A stretch of 7,009 nt of DNA from Bacillota bacterium (GTDB taxonomy: Bacteria > Bacillota > Clostridia > Oscillospirales > Acutalibacteraceae): contig JAEZJA010000096.1 in assembly GCA_023415895.1 (NCBI GenBank), positions 1-7,009 of the forward strand, written 5' to 3'. The translations under genes and the position numbers were made by a program. This document shows, piece by piece, positions 5,241-7,009 of the stretch. Below the pieces are notes generated by a model. The model had not been told where the DNA came from. It worked only from the letters and a program-made list of their open reading frames with translations, and made no database searches. Positions within the stretch are counted from its first letter, which is position 1. Every line of letters begins with the position of its first letter.

Positions 5241-7009
5241 ATGCAACCTACACTAACAATAGAAACGATTACCCTTCGTGCCGCGAGGCTGGAGGGTGAG
5301 AATCTCCTGCCATCGGTGCTGCCGATGATCAATGTCCAAACGCAAAAGGCGGCAACACTGGGTGAGGAAGACGAGATCTTCTTCGACATCGGCAAGCTCC
5401 ATACGATTTACCCCTATACACAACAGAACCTTTACGCACGGGAATTACGGGAAACCGCCTTCCGTGCCGCTGTTCTGGAAAATGATTATTTAAAGGCTGT
5501 TTTTTTGCCCGAGATGGGAGGACGGCTGTGGTCTCTGTACGACAAAGAGGCCGGGCGGGAACTGTTGTATGTCAATGACTGCATTCAAATATGCAATCTG
5601 GCACTGCGCAATGCCTGGTTCAGCGGCGGAGTGGAATGGAATATCGGCATGATCGGGCACAGCCCCTTTACATGCGCGCCGTTGTTCACGCAAACGCTGG
5701 AAACAGCCGACGGAGCGCCCGTGTTACGCATGTACGAGTACGAGCGCCTGAGAAACATGACATACCAGATGGATTTCACCCTCCCGGAGGATTCACATTT
5801 TCTGCATTGCCGCATGCGTGTCGTCAATCTGAATGACAAAACCACGCCTATGTATTGGTGGAGCAATATTGCCGTGCCGGAGCAGCAAGGCGGCCGGGTG
5901 GTCGTCCCCGCAGACGCGTCGTATTATAGCTATTGGAATACAATCAAAAAACTCCAAATGCCTTATCGCGGAAAGCGGGACGTTTCCTATCCGGTTAATA
6001 CCGAATGCTCAATGGATTATTTTTATGTCACCGACGACAAGACGCAAAAATACATCGCCGCTCTTGGCCCGAATGGCTACGGATTGCTGCAGACCTCGAC
6101 ATCCCGACTGAAGGGACGCAAGCTGTTTGTCTGGGGGCAGGGGCAGGGTGGAAAAAATTGGCAACGGTTCCTGACCGACAAGGCGGGCCGTTACATAGAG
6201 ATTCAAGCTGGATTGGGACGCACGCAATACGAGTGCATTCCCATGCCCCCACTTGCAGCCTGGGAATGGGTGGAGGCGTATGGCGCCATCCAAGTGGGGC
6301 AAACCGCCCTGCAAGGGGAATGGGGGGAGGCACGCCGCGATGTAGCCGCCCGTGTGGCGACCCTCATGCCGGAGGATCAGCTGGAAACCCAGCTGGCGGC
6401 AGATAAGCTGGATACTGTTTTCCGACCAGGGCGTCTCGTGTTGAAAGGATCGGGGAGCGGTGCGCTTGAAAACGCCCGACGTGCAGCGGCGGGTGAACCA
6501 CCGCTGTCCAACCATCTCGATTTCGGATGTCCCGGGCAAGCCGAACAACATTGGATCGAATTGCTGGAAACCGGTCACATGCCCTGCCCTGCGGCGGACG
6601 AAGCGCCGGGAGACTACATGGCCGGAGAGAGATGGAGGCAATTGCTGGCTGATTCGCTTGACAGGGACGGCGGCAATTGGTATGCCTGGTTCCATTATGG
6701 ATTGATGACGTTACAGGCCGGGGATGCCGCGGGTGCGGCTGAGCAATTGGAACGATCCCTTGCGATTCTACCGACTGCCTGGGCCTGGTACGCTTTGGCC
6801 GGCTGCCGTTATACCCTTGGCGATGCCGCCGGTGCGCGGCAGGCAATAAGGGAAGCACTCTGCTTAAAGCCGAGTGATCTGCCCCTGCTGCGGGACGCTT
6901 TCCGCCTGTTTTGTGAGGCGGAGGAGTTCTCTGAGATCGTTGACCGCTTCAACGCATTGGGCGAACCGCTGTGCCGGGACGGAAAGCTACGGTTTTATTA
7001 TGCCGACGC
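5241..7009 (+). CDS. DUF5107-domain protein with TPR repeats (3' end beyond window)
   Basis: The frame is open for 589 codons to the right edge without a stop. Residues about 40-340 match DUF5107, a galactose-mutarotase-like beta-sandwich seen in carbohydrate-active proteins: ENDYLKAVFLPEMGGRLWSLYDKEAGRELLYVN (80-112), then the aromatic ligand-face motif WFSGGVEWNIGMIGHSPFT (126-144), MYWWSNIAVPEQQGGRVVVP (204-223), and KLFVWGQGQGGKNWQRFLT (294-312). Residues 340-375 join it to a helical part. Two TPR-like units are plain at about 477-545 (W-Y-A-W-F-H-Y-G-L, A-A-E-Q-L-E-R-S-L-A-I-L-P, then W-Y-A-L-A-G-C-R-Y, A-R-Q-A-I-R-E-A-L). Relatives are commonly 900-1100 residues, so much TPR sequence probably lies outside. 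No signal peptide. Its role is unknown; the fold and the DUF4838 partner suggest binding or processing of a sugar. The frame shows no internal break. Confidence 0.9.
   Translation, partial: MQPTLTIETITLRAARLEGENLLPSVLPMINVQTQKAATLGEEDEIFFDIGKLHTIYPYTQQNLYARELRETAFRAAVLENDYLKAVFLPEMGGRLWSLYDKEAGRELLYVNDCIQICNLALRNAWFSGGVEWNIGMIGHSPFTCAPLFTQTLETADGAPVLRMYEYERLRNMTYQMDFTLPEDSHFLHCRMRVVNLNDKTTPMYWWSNIAVPEQQGGRVVVPADASYYSYWNTIKKLQMPYRGKRDVSYPVNTECSMDYFYVTDDKTQKYIAALGPNGYGLLQTSTSRLKGRKLFVWGQGQGGKNWQRFLTDKAGRYIEIQAGLGRTQYECIPMPPLAAWEWVEAYGAIQVGQTALQGEWGEARRDVAARVATLMPEDQLETQLAADKLDTVFRPGRLVLKGSGSGALENARRAAAGEPPLSNHLDFGCPGQAEQHWIELLETGHMPCPAADEAPGDYMAGERWRQLLADSLDRDGGNWYAWFHYGLMTLQAGDAAGAAEQLERSLAILPTAWAWYALAGCRYTLGDAAGARQAIREALCLKPSDLPLLRDAFRLFCEAEEFSEIVDRFNALGEPLCRDGKLRFYYAD

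Noticed and set aside
6009..6858. Long minus frames of 228 and 164 codons
   Set aside because: They are shadows in GC-rich DNA of the DUF5107 gene, whose plus frame gives the mutarotase-like and TPR motifs without a break.

Overview
The window looks like chromosomal DNA from a Bacillota species, probably Clostridia of the gut type. The signs are consensus sigma-A promoters, strong GGAGG-type ribosome sites, a Gram-positive style 5S rRNA gene, a TetR gene followed by a broken 'cysteine-rich KTR' gene and an RNHCP zinc-ribbon gene (both typical of Bacillota accessory DNA), and a DUF4838/DUF5107 carbohydrate gene pair. Genus cannot be named from the sequence alone.

Layout. (1) 1-666, minus strand: N-terminal 222 codons of an AraC-family regulator, cut off by the left window edge inside its first helix-turn-helix. 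(2) 667-1003: AT-rich spacer with no gene I can support. (3) 1004-2572, plus strand: an AT-rich accessory unit. It has a perfect TTGACA-17-TATAAT promoter buried in a 41-base perfect inverted repeat (two TetR-type operators), then tetR, a decayed KTR gene, a short leader ORF with hairpins, a GTG-started RNHCP-domain gene, and a strong intrinsic terminator. (4) 2573-2938: gene-poor DNA with possible minus-strand coding remnants. (5) 2939-3177: a stand-alone 5S rRNA gene with its own promoter, structured leader and terminator. (6) 3178-3525: spacer with a 63-base hairpin, an inverted repeat and a likely promoter. (7) 3526-7009, plus strand: a GC-richer two-gene operon, a DUF4838 protein (558 aa, probable intracellular glycoside hydrolase) followed 38 bases later by a DUF5107 protein with C-terminal TPR units, which runs off the right edge.

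How the parts may fit. The DUF4838 and DUF5107 proteins both lack signal peptides, so they probably act in the cytoplasm on an imported glycan or glycoside. The divergent AraC gene resembles the operon in base composition and is the kind of regulator that often controls such operons, so the AT-rich tetR/KTR/RNHCP unit may have been inserted between them; this is inference. The TetR protein almost certainly represses its own promoter, but the gene after it is dead, leaving it a possible orphan repressor. No CRISPR array, transposase, integrase or tRNA was seen.
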